64,000 nt of DNA from Cordylochernes scorpioides (lineage: Eukaryota; Arthropoda; Arachnida; Pseudoscorpiones; Chernetidae): NCBI GenBank assembly GCA_030710605.1, contig CP092874.1, forward strand, positions 20,468,611 through 20,532,610, written 5' to 3'. Below, piece by piece: positions 63,124 to 64,000 of this stretch (positions are counted from its first letter, which is position 1; each line of letters begins with the position of its first letter). Made by a program: the position numbers and the translations under genes. The notes below the pieces were generated by a model, which made no database searches, was not told where the DNA came from, and saw nothing but the letters and a program-made list of their open reading frames with translations.

Positions 63124-64000
63124 ACCTACTCGCTCGAAAGCAGAAGACAAAATAAAAACAACTTGGATCGGCACTTCGGAAACGAGGAACCAAAGGACGA
63201 GATCTCTCTGACCACTTGTGGTTTGGTAGATCCGCCCTTTTCTGAGAATGAGGTGAAACTGACGGCTTTCAAGTTCGGGAAAAGGAAATCTCCTGGTCCC
63301 GAAGGGATCGATAACACGGTCGTGAAAGCCCTGGTAAGGATGCACCCATCGCTTCTTTCCAGGTTATTCAATAGGTGCCTGGACACTGGTACTTTTCCTG
63401 AGGCATGGAAGGTTGCCCGAGTAGTGCTTCTCGAAAGGTCTGGTAGAAAGGGTAATTCTCCTAATGATTATCGTATGCTTTCTTTACAAGCGTGTCTAGG
63501 TAAGGTCCTGGATAGCCTACTAGCTCAGCGACTGAAGCACTGGCTAGAAAGTAATGAGCTCCTTTCCTCTTTCCAACATGGTTTTAGGGAAGGGAAGTCC
63601 ACAACCACAGCTCTGAACGAGGTGTTAGAGGGGGTTGAGATGGGCTTAAATAAGGGTGCTTGGGTTCTTTTCGTGGCCCTGAACATTGATGGCGCGTTCA
63701 ACTCCATGAACTGGAACAAGCTGATGAGAAATTTGATGGACATGGGTTGTCCTGATAATTTGTGCAGCTTGGTTCGTGACTTCCTGAGGGATAGACGGAT
63801 TAGCCTCAGTTTTGGTGGGCGGAAGTTGGAAAGAAAGTGTGCTAGGGGTTGCCCCCAGGGCTCTTGCTGCGGACCTATTCTGTGGAATATCCTGGTAAAC
63901 ACCGTTTTCCAGGAGGAGCTCCCTGAGGGAGCCAGGCTGGTTCTCTATGCTGACGACCAGTTCCTCATTGTTGAGGCTGCTTCGAGAGCGAAGGCTGAGA
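63124..64000 (+). CDS. R1-like LINE reverse transcriptase, partial
   Basis: One open frame without stops from 63124 to the window end; the element itself probably starts near 63150. Motifs in order: GKRKSPGPEGIDN, NDYRMLSLQACLGKVLD, SSFQHGFREGKSTTTALNEV, motif A ALNIDGAFNSMNW, CARGCPQGSCCGPILWNIL, and YADD at 63948-63959. The GCPQGS..GP.LWN pattern suits the R1/I group of LINEs. In motif A the expected catalytic aspartate is asparagine (codon 63682-63684), so the enzyme may be inactive despite the open frame. Its GC content is higher than its neighbours, which suggests a recent insertion. Confidence 0.85.

Noticed and set aside
63067-63902. Minus-strand frames over the R1-like region
   Set aside because: Shadows of the plus-strand reverse transcriptase, which carries all the recognisable motifs.

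Overview
This window looks like repeat-dense, AT-rich (roughly 70% A+T) nuclear DNA from an animal. An arthropod is the best guess: there is a mariner/IS630-type transposase, a Jockey-like LINE, an R1-like LINE, a Ty3/gypsy element, Helitrons and tRNA-derived SINEs. The species cannot be named from sequence alone. No complete host protein gene is visible. The only cellular genes I can propose are a tRNA-Gly(GCC) near 57.04-57.11 kb and a possible terminal exon near 51.8 kb.

Layout. (1) About 0.27-23.7 kb is one giant inverted duplication. Its arms of about 11-12 kb meet at a 100-N assembly gap (11204-11303), and the homology fades into unlike sequence on both outer sides. Insertions private to one arm (a Helitron, a SINE, several foldback hairpins) have matching empty sites in the other arm, so the arms have independent histories. 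(2) 23.7-25.3 kb holds short elements, including an intact hammerhead ribozyme. (3) 25.36-34.74 kb is a mariner-type transposon with about 400-bp inverted ends. A Jockey-like LINE lies inside it, and a 4.4-kb Ty3/gypsy element interrupts that LINE. (4) 34.7-42.9 kb has SINEs, tandem repeats, a Helitron and a tRNA-derived hairpin. (5) 43.0-44.8 kb is a 79-bp satellite that appears to derive from the SINE 3' half. (6) 45-58.8 kb is a mosaic of MITEs, solo LTRs, Helitron ends and ribozyme-bearing repeats. (7) 58.8 kb to the end is a second, inverted copy of the mariner+LINE composite, followed by an R1-like reverse transcriptase that runs off the window.

The unifying theme is hammerhead ribozymes. 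Several dispersed short-repeat families carry the hammerhead core (CUGANGA plus GAAA), often inside foldback hairpins flanked by 12-bp target duplications. Three copies look fully or nearly intact (17138-17180, 24592-24633, 12456-12500). A further family (best copy 13933-14000, minus strand) has all hammerhead parts and all three complementary stems, but its strands occur in the reverse cyclic order, which implies a pseudoknotted or trans-assembled ribozyme; this is the most unusual observation here. Other signals are a roughly ten-fold excess of the octamer ATGCAAAT and exact CTCF-consensus sites inside one of the mobile families.

All calls rest on reading the sequence by eye. Family names for repeats (A to H) are labels used only in this report.
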